A stretch of DNA of 64,000 bases from Pseudomonas sp. stari2 (GCF_040760005.1 NZ_CP099760.1:707001-771000), one strand, 5' to 3'. Shown: positions 17,169 to 26,838, counted from the stretch's first letter. Program-made: numbers and translations. Notes: a model not told the origin generated them from the letters alone.

Positions 17169-18578
17169 TCAGCGCAGTGGAATGTCGATTGATTGCAAGT
17201 GTTTGCCATCCCGGTCGTGGTAGTTGACCCGGATGTGTTCGGCCTCGACCACCATGTGGGCAAAATTGTCCTGACTGACGACCTGGCTGGTCAACGTATG
17301 CCGATATTCTCCCGTGTCTGTGCGTGCCAGCGGCTGATCGAGAATGAACATCGATGCCGTGGCATAGGGCAACAGTTTGCTGTTGCTCAAAGGCGAGGAC
17401 ACGATGGTGTTCACTTCGAAGTCAGGATCGTCGCTCTGGGTCAGGCGGGATGTCAGCGAGCCATGCACGTCCCCGGAGATGAATACGACGTTCCTGATCC
17501 GATGCAGGCGGATGGTTTCCAGCAGGCGCAATCGCTGTTCCGGGAAGCCCATCCAGGCATCCACGCCGTTCATTCTGCGATCCGGGTAAAACATGACGCT
17601 GGTGACCACGAACTTGACCCGCGCAAGGCTTTCGATCAGCCACTTGCACAAGGCCTGTTCCTGTTCTTCATCCAGGATGCAGCGGTTTTCGCTGGATAAG
17701 TTGCGACGGGTTCGGCTATCGGTCACAAACCATTCGATATCGCCATCGCTGAATTGATACCAGTAATGCTTCAACGAAGAATGATCTGCTTGATCGTTAG
17801 TTGTGAGCGAGCAGGCCGGGCTGTGACTGGCCTGATAGATTTCGTAAGCCGCCATTGCATTGCTAAACAGTACTTCGCCGGATGTGTCGGCATTCACCGG
17901 CCAGTTATCTTCTATTTCATGGTCGTCGAGAATCATGTAGGTAGAAGTGCCTGACATCAGTCGTTGGATATGGGGTTGGGAAAAGGCTGCGCGATACTTT
18001 GCAATGATCTCGTTATATTCGCGGTCCGGTGCAATCAGGTTCAAATCATCGGCGTAGATCTGGTCACCGCTCATCATGATTGCACTGACTGGTGGTTGTG
18101 TCCCCTCGATCAGTTGGCTGATCGAGGCGAAGATCCGGTCACCCAGTTGTGGCAGCACGGGGATACCGGCGGTCAGTCGCAAGTAACGGCAGGAGCCGAG
18201 GATGTAGGCCCGCGGTTGCAGAGGCTGGCTGCTACGGGTGCGAAAGCGATAGGTTTCCCGTGGCCATTGCAATGGCAGTTCCGCCACGCTTTCAATCGTA
18301 TGAGTCGGGCTCATGGGACTGAACCAGCCGGTCTGGTATTCGTAGTCGGTGTCGGCGCTCAAGTTGTCGAGCATGAGAACGCCGGACTGGTCACGACTGG
18401 CATCAAGTTTGATAAATAGTCCTTTTGACCATTTTTTTGAATTGGTTGTCCGGTAACGAATGCCGGTAAATGCCGCAGCGTTACTTTGAAAGTCGCCGCG
18501 CACAAAGATTCTTGCCTGACTAGTTGTAGTGTGACCAATAATCGGGCCGACAGTAGGCTTAAGCATGTTCGAATCCAT
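17169..18578 (-). CDS. PhoD-like metallophosphatase/phosphodiesterase without signal peptide
   Basis: Metal-dependent phosphatase of the PhoD-like fold. Residues to about 100 form an Ig-like beta domain (TTTSQARIFVRGD, DYEYQTGWF). The catalytic part has the expected motifs in order: ILGSCRY, MSGDQIYADD, MILDDHEIEDNW, FVTDSRTRRN and FISGDVHGSL. Secreted PhoD enzymes carry a Tat signal; this one has none, so it may be cytoplasmic or exported otherwise. The substrate is unknown. Hand count of 17761-17940 gives 88/180 G+C (49%), below neighbouring genes, suggesting acquisition. No strong ribosome-binding site precedes the ATG at 18578; the ATG at residue 5 is an alternative. Confidence 0.85.
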   Translation of the reverse strand: MDSNMLKPTVGPIIGHTTTSQARIFVRGDFQSNAAAFTGIRYRTTNSKKWSKGLFIKLDASRDQSGVLMLDNLSADTDYEYQTGWFSPMSPTHTIESVAELPLQWPRETYRFRTRSSQPLQPRAYILGSCRYLRLTAGIPVLPQLGDRIFASISQLIEGTQPPVSAIMMSGDQIYADDLNLIAPDREYNEIIAKYRAAFSQPHIQRLMSGTSTYMILDDHEIEDNWPVNADTSGEVLFSNAMAAYEIYQASHSPACSLTTNDQADHSSLKHYWYQFSDGDIEWFVTDSRTRRNLSSENRCILDEEQEQALCKWLIESLARVKFVVTSVMFYPDRRMNGVDAWMGFPEQRLRLLETIRLHRIRNVVFISGDVHGSLTSRLTQSDDPDFEVNTIVSSPLSNSKLLPYATASMFILDQPLARTDTGEYRHTLTSQVVSQDNFAHMVVEAEHIRVNYHDRDGKHLQSIDIPLR

Positions 18579-18752
18579 TCGAATAAAAGTTAATCAGGAA
18601 TAAAGTTTCCAACTTGGATTGGTTGACTTTGGTGCGCCAAGATTAGTTGTCTGCTGCTAAAAAATGTCGACAGGAAGTGGACTTAAGTCGTGGCTTATAT
18701 CAGCGCAAGTTGTGGGAAAAGTGCAGGCCTGTGCTATTTCAGGCAAAAAAAA
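18579..18752. other. Intergenic stretch upstream of the PhoD-like gene
   Basis: Together with the two hairpins that follow, this fills the 266-base gap to aceF. It is AT-rich near the PhoD-like start (for example around 18579-18605), where that gene's promoter should lie, but I could not assign boxes. I see no gene in it. Confidence 0.4.
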
Positions 18753-18772
18753 GCCCCGCCAAACTGACGGGG
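18745..18772 (-). terminator. Rho-independent terminator of aceEF
   Basis: Read on the minus strand, a GC-rich stem (CCCCGTC with GGCGGGG, one G-U pair; 18753-18772) is followed by a run of eight T (complement of the A-run 18745-18752). It lies about 75 bases after the aceF stop. Confidence 0.9.
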
Positions 18773-18813
18773 TTGAGGTACGAGCGTGTGGCGCTCGAAA
18801 ACGTGGAACGCAG

Positions 18814-18839
18814 TCGGCCCTCCGTTGCCGGAGGGCCGA
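18814..18839 (-). repeat. Strong 11-bp hairpin directly after aceF
   Basis: Perfect arms TCGGCCCTCCG (18814-18824) and its complement (18829-18839) with a TTGC loop, 5 bases past the aceF stop codon. There is no T-run, so it is more likely a 3'-end stabiliser acting with the terminator that follows. Confidence 0.6.
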
Positions 18840-18844
18840 GCGCT

Positions 18845-20806
18845 TTACAGCAGGATGGTGCGGATGTCCGCCAGCAGATCGCTCAGACGCTTGGTGAAGC
18901 GTGCAGCAGCGGCGCCGTTGATCACACGATGATCGTAGGACAGCGACAGCGGCAGCATCAGTTTCGGCTGGAAGGCTTTGCCGTCCCAGACTGGCTGGAT
19001 GGTTGCCTTGGAAACACCGAGGATCGCCACTTCCGGCGCGTTGACGATCGGCGTGAAGCCGGTGCCGCCAATGTGGCCGAGGCTGGAAATGGTGAAGCAG
19101 GCGCCTTGCATCTCGTCCGACGAGAGCTTCTTGGTCCGGGCTTTTTCAGCCAGGGAAGCGGCCTCGGCGGCCAGTTGCAGCAGGCTCTTCTGGTCGACGT
19201 TCTTGATGACCGGTACCAGCAGGCCATCCGGGGTGTCGACGGCGAAGCCGATGTTCACGTATTTCTTGCGGATGATCGCCTTGCCGCTTGGAGCCAGCGA
19301 GCTGTTGAAGTCCGGCAGTTCCTTGAGCAGGTGTGCGCAGGACTTGAGCAGCAGCGGCAGAATGGTCAGCTTGACGCCGGCCTTCTCTGCGACAGCTTTT
19401 TGTGCGTTGCGGAACGCTTCCAGCTCGGTGATATCCGCCGAGTCGAATTGCGTCACGTGCGGCACGTTCAGCCAGCTGCGGTGCAGGTTGGCGGCGCCGA
19501 CCTGCATCAGGCGGGTCATCGGCACTTCTTCGATTTCGCCGAAGCGGCTGAAGTCGACGACCGGAATCGGCGGGATGCCCGCGCCACCGGTTGCACCAGC
19601 AGCAGCGGCCGGCGCTTCCTTGGCCTTTTGCATCATGGCTTTGACGTAAGTCTGCACGTCTTCTTTCAGGATGCGACCGTGCGGACCGCTGGCACCGACA
19701 GCGCTCAGCTCGACGCCGAACTCGCGAGCCAGTTGACGCACGGCAGGGCCGGCGTGAACTTTCGCACCAGGCTTGGCTGGAGCAGCAACCGGGGCGGCAG
19801 CAGGTGCAGCGGCAGCCGGAGCAGCAGCTGGCGCCGGAGCGCTAGGAGCAGCAGCGGCAGCGGCAGCTGGAGCTGGGGCAGCAGCCGGAGCGGCGCCTTT
19901 GACTTTCAGCTTGAGGATCAGGTCGCCGGTGCCGACTTCGTCATCCAGCTTGATGGAAATGCTTTCCACCACGCCAGCGGCAGGCGATGGGATTTCCATG
20001 CTCGCCTTGTCGGATTCCAGGGTGATCAGCGACTGGTCGGCTTCAACGCTGTCGCCAGCCTTGACCAGCACCTCGATGATCTTGGCCTTGCCGGCCGAGC
20101 CGATGTCCGGCACGTGGATGTCCTGAACGCTGTCGGCAACCGGTGCGGCAGGTGCAGCGGCCGGAGCCGGCGCAGCGGCAGCGGCTGGAGACGCCTGGGC
20201 CGGAGCGGCAGCAGCAGGGGCAGCAGCACCCGCCACTTCCAGATCCAGGATCAGGTCACCAGTGCCGACTTCGTCGTTCAACTTGACGCTGATGGCCTTG
20301 ACCACGCCAGCGGCAGGCGACGGGATTTCCATGCTCGCCTTGTCGGATTCCAGAGTGATCAGCGACTGATCAGCCTCGACGGTGTCGCCAACCTTGACCT
20401 GAATCTCGATGATCTGGGCCTTGCCCGACGAACCGATGTCCGGCACGTGCACTTGCTGAACCGAAGCGGCAGCTGGGGCAGCGACTGGCGCGGCAGCAGC
20501 AGGAGCGGCAGCCGGTTTGGCTTCAGCTTTTGCAGCCGGCGCAGCGGCAGGCGCTGGGGCCGCTTGCGCGGCGCCCTCGACTTCCAGCTCCAGCAGTTCG
20601 TCGCCTTCTTTCAGGCGATCGCCCAGCTTCACTTTCAGGCTCTTGATGACGCCGGCTTTCGGGGCCGGCACTTCCATGCTGGCCTTGTCCGATTCCAGGG
20701 TCAGGATGCTTTGGTCGGCTTCGATACGGTCGCCGACCTTCACAAACAGTTCGATTACTTCACCTTCACCGCTGCCGATGTCAGGTACGCGAATGAGTTC
20801 GCTCAC
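18845..20806 (-). CDS. aceF: Pyruvate dehydrogenase complex E2, dihydrolipoamide acetyltransferase
   Basis: Core subunit that moves the acetyl group from E1 to CoA. Three N-terminal lipoyl domains are visible, each with the lipoylated lysine in ESDKASME (near residues 45, 165 and 285). They are joined by long Ala/Pro-rich flexible linkers. A peripheral subunit-binding domain follows (VRQLAREFGVELSAV ... GRILKEDV). The catalytic domain ends with SYDHRVINGAAAARF, where His is the active-site residue; Asn in place of the enteric Asp also occurs in the Azotobacter enzyme as I recall. The start is a GTG at 20806 with a strong AGGAGA site, 11 bases after aceE, so the two are one operon. Confidence 0.98.
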   Translation of the reverse strand: MSELIRVPDIGSGEGEVIELFVKVGDRIEADQSILTLESDKASMEVPAPKAGVIKSLKVKLGDRLKEGDELLELEVEGAAQAAPAPAAAPAAKAEAKPAAAPAAAAPVAAPAAASVQQVHVPDIGSSGKAQIIEIQVKVGDTVEADQSLITLESDKASMEIPSPAAGVVKAISVKLNDEVGTGDLILDLEVAGAAAPAAAAPAQASPAAAAAPAPAAAPAAPVADSVQDIHVPDIGSAGKAKIIEVLVKAGDSVEADQSLITLESDKASMEIPSPAAGVVESISIKLDDEVGTGDLILKLKVKGAAPAAAPAPAAAAAAAPSAPAPAAAPAAAAPAAAPVAAPAKPGAKVHAGPAVRQLAREFGVELSAVGASGPHGRILKEDVQTYVKAMMQKAKEAPAAAAGATGGAGIPPIPVVDFSRFGEIEEVPMTRLMQVGAANLHRSWLNVPHVTQFDSADITELEAFRNAQKAVAEKAGVKLTILPLLLKSCAHLLKELPDFNSSLAPSGKAIIRKKYVNIGFAVDTPDGLLVPVIKNVDQKSLLQLAAEAASLAEKARTKKLSSDEMQGACFTISSLGHIGGTGFTPIVNAPEVAILGVSKATIQPVWDGKAFQPKLMLPLSLSYDHRVINGAAAARFTKRLSDLLADIRTILL

Positions 20807-20817
20807 AGAGTTTCTCC

Positions 20818-23463
20818 TCAGCAGTCCAGTGGGTTGCGTTTTTCCGGGTCGATGCCGAACTTGGTGATGGCCTCGGCCACGACTTTAGGTTCGATATCGC
20901 CACGGTCAGCCAGTGCTTCCAGGGCTGCCAACACCACGAAATGACGGTCGACTTCGAAGAAATGACGCAGTTTCTTGCGGCTGTCGCTGCGGCCGAAACC
21001 GTCGGTGCCCAGGACTTTGAATTCCTTGGACGGTACCCACTGACGGATCTGCTCGGCGAACAGTTTCATGTAGTCGGTGGAGGCGATGACCGGACCCTTA
21101 CGGCCGCTCAGGCACTCTTCGACGTAGCTGCGCTTAGGCTTCTGGCCTGGTTTCAGACGGTTGCTGCGCTCTACGGCCAGGCCGTCGCGACGCAGTTCGT
21201 TGAAGCTGGTGACGCTCCACACATCGGCGCCGATGTTGAACTCTTCACGCAGGATCTTCGCCGCTTCACGGACTTCACGCAGGATGGTGCCGGAGCCCAT
21301 CAGCTGTACGTGGTGCGCCGCTTCGCGGGTGTCTTCTTCCAGCAGGTACATGCCTTTCTTGATGCCTTCTTCGGCACCGGCCGGCATGGCTGGCTGCTGG
21401 TAGGACTCGTTCATCACGGTGATGTAATAGAAGATGTCCTGTTGCTCTTCGGTCATCTTCTTCATGCCGTCCTGAATGATCACCGCCAGCTCGTAGCCGT
21501 AGGTCGGATCGTAGGTGCGGCAGTTCGGGATGGTGGCAGCCAGCAGGTGGCTGTGACCGTCTTCGTGCTGCAGGCCTTCACCGTTCAGGGTGGTACGGCC
21601 GGCGGTGCCGCCGATCAGGAAGCCACGGGTACGGCTGTCGCCGGCAGCCCAGGCCAGGTCGCCGATACGCTGGAAGCCGAACATCGAGTAGAAGATGTAG
21701 AACGGCAGCATTGGCTGGTTGTGGCTGGAGTACGAAGTACCGGCCGCGATGAAGGAGCTCATGGCGCCTGCTTCGTTGATGCCTTCTTCAAGGATCTGAC
21801 CTTTCTGGTCTTCCTTGTAGAACATCACCTGGTCTTTATCGACTGGCTCGTAGAGCTGGCCGACGGACGAGTAGATGCCCAGCTGACGGAACATGCCTTC
21901 CATACCGAAGGTACGGGCTTCGTCCGGGATGATCGGAACGATGCGCGGGCCGATTTCCTTGTCCTTGACCAGTTGCGCGAGGATCCGCACGAACGCCATG
22001 GTGGTGGAAATTTCACGGTCGCCCGAACCGTCGAGGATTGCCTTGAGGGTATCCAGATCCGGAGTCGGTACGCTGAAGCTCTGTGCACGACGCTGAGGCA
22101 CGAAACCGCCCAGTGCGGCGCGGCGCTCGGCCAGGTAACGGGCTTCGGCGCTGTTTGGCTCCGGCTTGAAGAACGGCAGGTTTTCCAGCTCTTCGTCTTT
22201 CACCGGGATGTCGAAGCGGTCGCGGAACAGCTTCAGGCTGTCGACGTCGACTTTCTTGGTGTTGTGCGCGGTGTTCTTCGCTTCGCCCGCACCGGTACCG
22301 TAACCCTTGATGGTCTTGGCCAGGATGACGGTCGGTTGTTCTTTGTGGTTGACCGCTTCGTGGTACGCCGCGTAGACCTTGTACGGGTCGTGGCCGCCAC
22401 GGTTGAGTTTCCAGATCTCGTCGTCGGACAGGTCGGCAACCATCGCCTTGAGTTCAGGCGTGTTGAAGAAGTGTTCACGCACGAACGCGCCGTCTTTGGC
22501 TTTGTAGTTCTGGTACTCGCCGTCGATGACTTCGTCCATGCGACGTTGCAGGATGCCGTCGACGTCCTTGGCCAGCAGTGGGTCCCAGAAACGGCCCCAG
22601 ATGACTTTGGTCACGTTCCACTGAGCACCGCGGAACACGCCTTCGAGTTCCTGGATGATCTTGCCGTTGCCGCGAACCGGGCCGTCGAGGCGCTGCAGGT
22701 TGCAGTTGATGACGAAGATCAGGTTGTCCAGCTTCTCGCGGCCGGCCAGGGAGATTGCGCCCAGGGATTCCGGCTCGTCGCACTCGCCGTCGCCCAGGAA
22801 GCACCAGACTTTCTGTTTGCCCGGCTGGATGAAACCGCGGTGTTCCAGGTACTTCATGAAGCGTGCCTGGTAGATCGCCTGGATCGGGCCCAGACCCATC
22901 GAAACGGTCGGGAACTGCCAGAAGTCAGGCATCAGCCAAGGGTGCGGATAGGACGACAGGCCCTGACCGTCGACTTCCTGGCGGAAGTTGTTCATCTGGT
23001 CTTCGGAAATGCGGCCTTCCATGAACGCACGGGCGTAGACGCCTGGCGAGGTGTGACCCTGGAAGTAGATCAGGTCGCCGCCGTGTTCGTCGGTCGGGGC
23101 CTGGAAGAAGTAGTTGAAACCGATGTCGTACAGGGTCGCGCTGGAGGCGAAGCTGGAGATGTGACCGCCCAGGTCAGAATCTTTCAGGTTCGTACGCATT
23201 ACCATGGCCATCGCGTTCCAGCGTACCAACGAGCGAATGCGGCGTTCCATGAACAGGTCGCCAGGCATGCGTGCTTCGTGGGTAACTGGGATGGTGTTGC
23301 GGTAAGGCGTGGTGATGGCGTAAGGCAGTTGCGAGCCGCTGCGGGTCGCGAGTTCGCCCATACGGGTCATCAGATAGTGAGCACGGTCTTCGCCTTCTTT
23401 GTCGAGAACCGATTCCAGGGCGTCCAGCCATTCCTGGGTTTCGACGGGATCGAGGTCTTGCAT
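20818..23463 (-). CDS. aceE: Pyruvate dehydrogenase complex E1 component (homodimeric)
   Basis: Thiamine-diphosphate enzyme that decarboxylates pyruvate and reductively acetylates E2. The 881-residue length is that of homodimeric E1 (E. coli 887). The ThDP-binding motif GDGECDEPESLGAI ... NLIFVINCNLQ is complete. The C-terminal domain has FGRSDSRKKLRHFFEVDRH. The ATG at 23463 has a GGAG site. It is first gene of the aceE-aceF operon; the paired palindromes 110-180 bases upstream are candidate operators. A long open frame on the opposite strand is a codon-bias shadow. Confidence 0.98.
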   Translation of the reverse strand: MQDLDPVETQEWLDALESVLDKEGEDRAHYLMTRMGELATRSGSQLPYAITTPYRNTIPVTHEARMPGDLFMERRIRSLVRWNAMAMVMRTNLKDSDLGGHISSFASSATLYDIGFNYFFQAPTDEHGGDLIYFQGHTSPGVYARAFMEGRISEDQMNNFRQEVDGQGLSSYPHPWLMPDFWQFPTVSMGLGPIQAIYQARFMKYLEHRGFIQPGKQKVWCFLGDGECDEPESLGAISLAGREKLDNLIFVINCNLQRLDGPVRGNGKIIQELEGVFRGAQWNVTKVIWGRFWDPLLAKDVDGILQRRMDEVIDGEYQNYKAKDGAFVREHFFNTPELKAMVADLSDDEIWKLNRGGHDPYKVYAAYHEAVNHKEQPTVILAKTIKGYGTGAGEAKNTAHNTKKVDVDSLKLFRDRFDIPVKDEELENLPFFKPEPNSAEARYLAERRAALGGFVPQRRAQSFSVPTPDLDTLKAILDGSGDREISTTMAFVRILAQLVKDKEIGPRIVPIIPDEARTFGMEGMFRQLGIYSSVGQLYEPVDKDQVMFYKEDQKGQILEEGINEAGAMSSFIAAGTSYSSHNQPMLPFYIFYSMFGFQRIGDLAWAAGDSRTRGFLIGGTAGRTTLNGEGLQHEDGHSHLLAATIPNCRTYDPTYGYELAVIIQDGMKKMTEEQQDIFYYITVMNESYQQPAMPAGAEEGIKKGMYLLEEDTREAAHHVQLMGSGTILREVREAAKILREEFNIGADVWSVTSFNELRRDGLAVERSNRLKPGQKPKRSYVEECLSGRKGPVIASTDYMKLFAEQIRQWVPSKEFKVLGTDGFGRSDSRKKLRHFFEVDRHFVVLAALEALADRGDIEPKVVAEAITKFGIDPEKRNPLDC

Positions 23464-23574
23464 GGCTTGCTCCAGGGCGGAAAGGCTTCCAGAATCGGTT
23501 GCCTGAGTTTGCGACTGGCCTTGTGGGCAGACGATTTAAAATTCTTGGATTGCCGACAGGTTGTTCCGGCGGCG

Positions 23575-23641
23575 TGTAGTTTTACTACAAATCATCCGGC
23601 ATTTCAGCCTTTCGAATGTATAGACGAGTAGTAAAACTACA
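23575..23641. promoter_or_regulatory. Paired palindromic operator candidate upstream of aceE
   Basis: A 15-base perfect palindrome, TGTAGTTTTACTACA, lies at 23575-23589. A second copy in inverted orientation at 23627-23641 differs at only one end base. Their centres are 52 bases apart, about five helical turns, consistent with co-operative binding of a dimeric repressor. The TGTAGT-N3-ACTACA form resembles GntR/FadR-type operators (PdhR controls aceEF in enterics), but the regulator is not identified. A minus-strand TATACA lies between the two copies and could be a -10 box. The rest of the 384-base aceE-glnE gap (23464-23847) shows no gene. Confidence 0.7.
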
Positions 23642-23847
23642 GATGAAAGGCTTGTGGCCTCCGACTGCGTTGTGAGAATAATCGTTAAGGTTGGTCTTTA
23701 GCCATCCAAAAAAGGTGAAAGTTTGATGCCGGCTGCCAAAGAAAAAGAAATTTCAGCTATTTCTCACTTTTGTTCGACAGTCCTTCGCGTAGCGGTTTTT
23801 CAATCATCACTACATGCGGCCATTTACACGCCGATCAAGGATAGACC

Positions 23848-26787
23848 ATGACCCTGCCCGCGCTTGCCGAACTGCCCGCCGTTCTCCTGCCGTTGGTCAG
23901 CCGATCAGAGCAGTCGTTCCGTACGGCCGTCGCTCAGCTTGAAGACGATCACGGCTTCTCCACCTGGACCCCGGAGCGCTGGGCGCAGTTCGCCCGCGTC
24001 ACTGGCGCCAGCGATTTTGTGATTGAACAGAGTGTTCGTGACCCTTTGATGTTGCTGTCGCTGGTGCAGTCCGGCGAACTCGACCGGCCGTTTGCCCCCG
24101 GCGAATTGTGCGGGCAGATCGCCGCTGCGGTGAGCGTTGCACAAACAGAAGACGAGCTGGGCCGTGTCCTGCGTCGTCAACGCGCCCGGCATCAGGTGCG
24201 GATCATCTGGCGCGACCTGACCCGCCAGGCCGATCTGGTGCAGACCTGCCGCGACCTTTCCGATATGGCCGACGCCAGCATCGACCAGGCCTATCAATGG
24301 CTGTACAGCCGCCATTGCCAGCAATTCGGCACGCCCACCGGCCGGCGCAGCGGCGAACCGCAGCAAATGGTCATCCTCGGCATGGGCAAGCTCGGCGCGG
24401 TCGAGCTGAACCTGTCTTCGGACATCGACCTGATCTTCGCCTACCCCGAGGGTGGCGAAACCGTCGGCGTGAAACGCGGGCTGGATAACCAGGAATTCTT
24501 CATCCGCCTCGGTCAGCGCCTGATCAAGGCTCTCGACCCGATGACCGTCGACGGCTTCGTGTTCCGCGTCGACATGCGCCTGCGCCCGTACGGATCGTCC
24601 GGCGCGCTGGTGCTGAGCTTCAATGCGCTGGAGCAGTATTACCAGGATCAGGGCCGCGACTGGGAACGCTACGCGATGATCAAGGCGCGGGTCGTCGCCG
24701 GTGATCAGGTGGCGGGCGCGCAGTTGCTCGACATGCTGCGGCCGTTCGTTTACCGGCGCTATCTGGACTTCTCGGCGATTGAAGCGCTGCGCACCATGAA
24801 ACAGCTGATCCAGCAGGAAGTCCGGCGCAAAGGCATGGCCGACAACATCAAGCTGGGCTCCGGTGGCATTCGTGAAGTCGAGTTCATCGCCCAGGCCTTT
24901 CAGCTGATCCACGGCGGTCGCGATCTGAGCCTGCAACAGCGCCCTCTATTAAAGGTGCTGGGCACGCTGGAAGGGCAGGGTTACCTGCCGCCGGCAGTGA
25001 TCAGCGAGTTGCGTGAAGGTTACGAATTCCTGCGCTACACCGAACACGCGATCCAGGCGATTGCTGACCGCCAGACCCAGATGCTGCCGGACACTGCACA
25101 GGATCAGGCGCGCATCGCCTTCATGCTCGGTTTCGCCGACTGGGATGCCTTCCATGAAAAACTGATGTTCTGGCGTGGCCGGGTGGCCTGGCACTTTGCG
25201 CAAGTGATCGCTGACCCTGATGAAGAAGAGGGCGCCGATTGCGAAGTGGTGGTCGGCGGCGAATGGCTGCCACTGTGGGAAGAGGCGCAGGACGAAGAAG
25301 CTGCTTGCCGTCAGTTGGAAGAGGGCGGTTTCGCCGATGCCGCCAAAGCCTTGAAGGCGCTGGCCGGTCTGCGCAGCAGTCCGCAGCTGCGGGCGATGCA
25401 GCGTCTGGGGCGCGAACGCCTCGACGCCTTTATTCCGCGCCTGCTCGCCCAGGCGGTGGAGCATGACAACCCGGATCTGGTGCTTGAGCGGGTCCTGCCA
25501 CTGGTCGAGGCGGTGGCCCGGCGTTCGGCTTATTTAGTGTTGCTGACGGAAAACCCCGGCGCGCTGCGTCGCTTGCTGACCCTGTGCGCCGCCAGCCCAT
25601 GGGTCGCCGAGCAGATCACCCGTTTCCCATTGCTGCTTGATGAATTGCTCAACGAAGGTCGCCTGTTCAAGCCGCCGCTGGCGCCGGAGTTGGCCGCCGA
25701 ATTGCGCGAGCGCCTGACCCGGATTCCGGAAGACGACCTCGAGCAACAGATGGAAGCCCTGCGTCATTTCAAACTGGCGCACCGCTTGCGCGTCGCCGCC
25801 TCGGAAATCGCCGGCAGTCTGCCGTTGATGAAAGTCAGCGATTACCTGACCTGGCTGGCCGAGGCGATTCTGGAGCAAGTGCTGGCCCTGGCCTGGCGCC
25901 AGACCGTGGCCAAGTACGGCACGCCGCTGCGTACCGATGGCACGCTGTGCGATCCCGGCTTCATCATTGTCGGTTATGGGAAAGTCGGCGGGATCGAGTT
26001 GGGGCATGGTTCGGATCTGGATCTGGTGTTCATCCACGATGGCGACCAGCAGGCCGAAACCGATGGGCCGAAGCCCATCGATGGCACACAGTTCTTCACC
26101 CGACTCGGCCAGCGGATCATCCACTTGCTGACGGCGCAGACCAACTCCGGTCAGTTGTACGAAGTGGACATGCGCCTGCGACCGTCCGGTGCGTCGGGGC
26201 TGTTGGTCAGTTCGTTGGGGGCATTTGCCCGCTATCAAGAAAATGAAGCCTGGACGTGGGAGCATCAGGCTCTGGTGCGGGCGCGTGTGCTGGTGGGCAG
26301 TCAGGATGTCGGCCAGGCGTTCGAGAAAGTACGGGCTCAGGTGCTGGGCAAGGCGCGGGATTTGGCGAAGCTGCAACAGGAAGTGAGCGAGATGCGCGCC
26401 AAGATGCGCGATAACCTCGGCAGCAAGAGCACCGCTGCCGGTACCGGGGCGAATGCCTTCGACGCCACGGCGCCGTTCGACCTCAAGCAGGACGCCGGAG
26501 GTATCGTCGATATTGAATTTATGGTGCAATACGCGGCCCTGGCGTGGTCGCAAAGCCACCCGCCGCTGCTGCGCTGGACGGACAATATCCGCATTCTGGA
26601 AGAGCTGGAACACGAAGGGCTGATGCCCGTTGAAGACGCCAGCCTGTTGCGCGAGGCCTACAAGGCCTATCGTTCCGCCGCCCACCGGCAGGCCTTGCAG
26701 AAGGACGCCGGAGTGATACCGGGCGACCAGTTCGCGGACGAACGGCGGCAGGTGATGCGGATCTGGCGAGAGCTGGGGCTAAGCTGA
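23848..26787 (+). CDS. glnE: Bifunctional glutamine synthetase adenylyltransferase / adenylyl-removing enzyme
   Basis: Adds AMP to, or removes it from, glutamine synthetase under control of PII and glutamine. The 979 residues contain two nucleotidyltransferase domains. The N-terminal (deadenylylating) one has VILGMGKLGAVELNLSSDIDLIF near residue 175; the C-terminal (adenylylating) one has IIVGYGKVGGIELGHGSDLDLVF near residue 710. Both keep the paired Asp (SDxDL) that bind metal. Each is followed by the expected helical domain. ATG at 23848 preceded by AAGGA. It ends 51 bases before waaF. In PAO1, as I recall, ilvE lies in that gap; here it is absent. Confidence 0.98.
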   Translation: MTLPALAELPAVLLPLVSRSEQSFRTAVAQLEDDHGFSTWTPERWAQFARVTGASDFVIEQSVRDPLMLLSLVQSGELDRPFAPGELCGQIAAAVSVAQTEDELGRVLRRQRARHQVRIIWRDLTRQADLVQTCRDLSDMADASIDQAYQWLYSRHCQQFGTPTGRRSGEPQQMVILGMGKLGAVELNLSSDIDLIFAYPEGGETVGVKRGLDNQEFFIRLGQRLIKALDPMTVDGFVFRVDMRLRPYGSSGALVLSFNALEQYYQDQGRDWERYAMIKARVVAGDQVAGAQLLDMLRPFVYRRYLDFSAIEALRTMKQLIQQEVRRKGMADNIKLGSGGIREVEFIAQAFQLIHGGRDLSLQQRPLLKVLGTLEGQGYLPPAVISELREGYEFLRYTEHAIQAIADRQTQMLPDTAQDQARIAFMLGFADWDAFHEKLMFWRGRVAWHFAQVIADPDEEEGADCEVVVGGEWLPLWEEAQDEEAACRQLEEGGFADAAKALKALAGLRSSPQLRAMQRLGRERLDAFIPRLLAQAVEHDNPDLVLERVLPLVEAVARRSAYLVLLTENPGALRRLLTLCAASPWVAEQITRFPLLLDELLNEGRLFKPPLAPELAAELRERLTRIPEDDLEQQMEALRHFKLAHRLRVAASEIAGSLPLMKVSDYLTWLAEAILEQVLALAWRQTVAKYGTPLRTDGTLCDPGFIIVGYGKVGGIELGHGSDLDLVFIHDGDQQAETDGPKPIDGTQFFTRLGQRIIHLLTAQTNSGQLYEVDMRLRPSGASGLLVSSLGAFARYQENEAWTWEHQALVRARVLVGSQDVGQAFEKVRAQVLGKARDLAKLQQEVSEMRAKMRDNLGSKSTAAGTGANAFDATAPFDLKQDAGGIVDIEFMVQYAALAWSQSHPPLLRWTDNIRILEELEHEGLMPVEDASLLREAYKAYRSAAHRQALQKDAGVIPGDQFADERRQVMRIWRELGLS

Positions 26788-26796
26788 TTCTCGAGA

Positions 26797-26819
26797 CGGG
26801 GAGGCGTAAGGCCTCCCCG
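26797..26819 (+). terminator. Hairpin between glnE and waaF
   Basis: Perfect 9-base arms CGGGGAGGC (26797-26805) and GCCTCCCCG (26811-26819) with a 5-base loop, 10 bases after the glnE stop. Only a weak T-rich tail follows (GTTCGTTTATG), so termination may be partial and the waaF unit could receive read-through. Confidence 0.6.
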
Positions 26820-26838
26820 GTTCGTTTATGGAAACCAC

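Noticed and set aside
18958..19000. Asn instead of Asp in the AceF active-site motif (DHRVINGA)
   Set aside because: The same substitution is known for the Azotobacter enzyme and appears normal in pseudomonads.
18647..20944. A 765-codon open frame opposite aceF
   Set aside because: The Ser/Gly/Arg-rich repeats are the antisense image of the Ala/Pro linkers and lipoyl repeats of AceF; no independent support.
26788..26838. Loss of ilvE between glnE and waaF
   Set aside because: It differs from my memory of PAO1, but other Pseudomonas species also lack ilvE at this place as I recall, so it is not notable.
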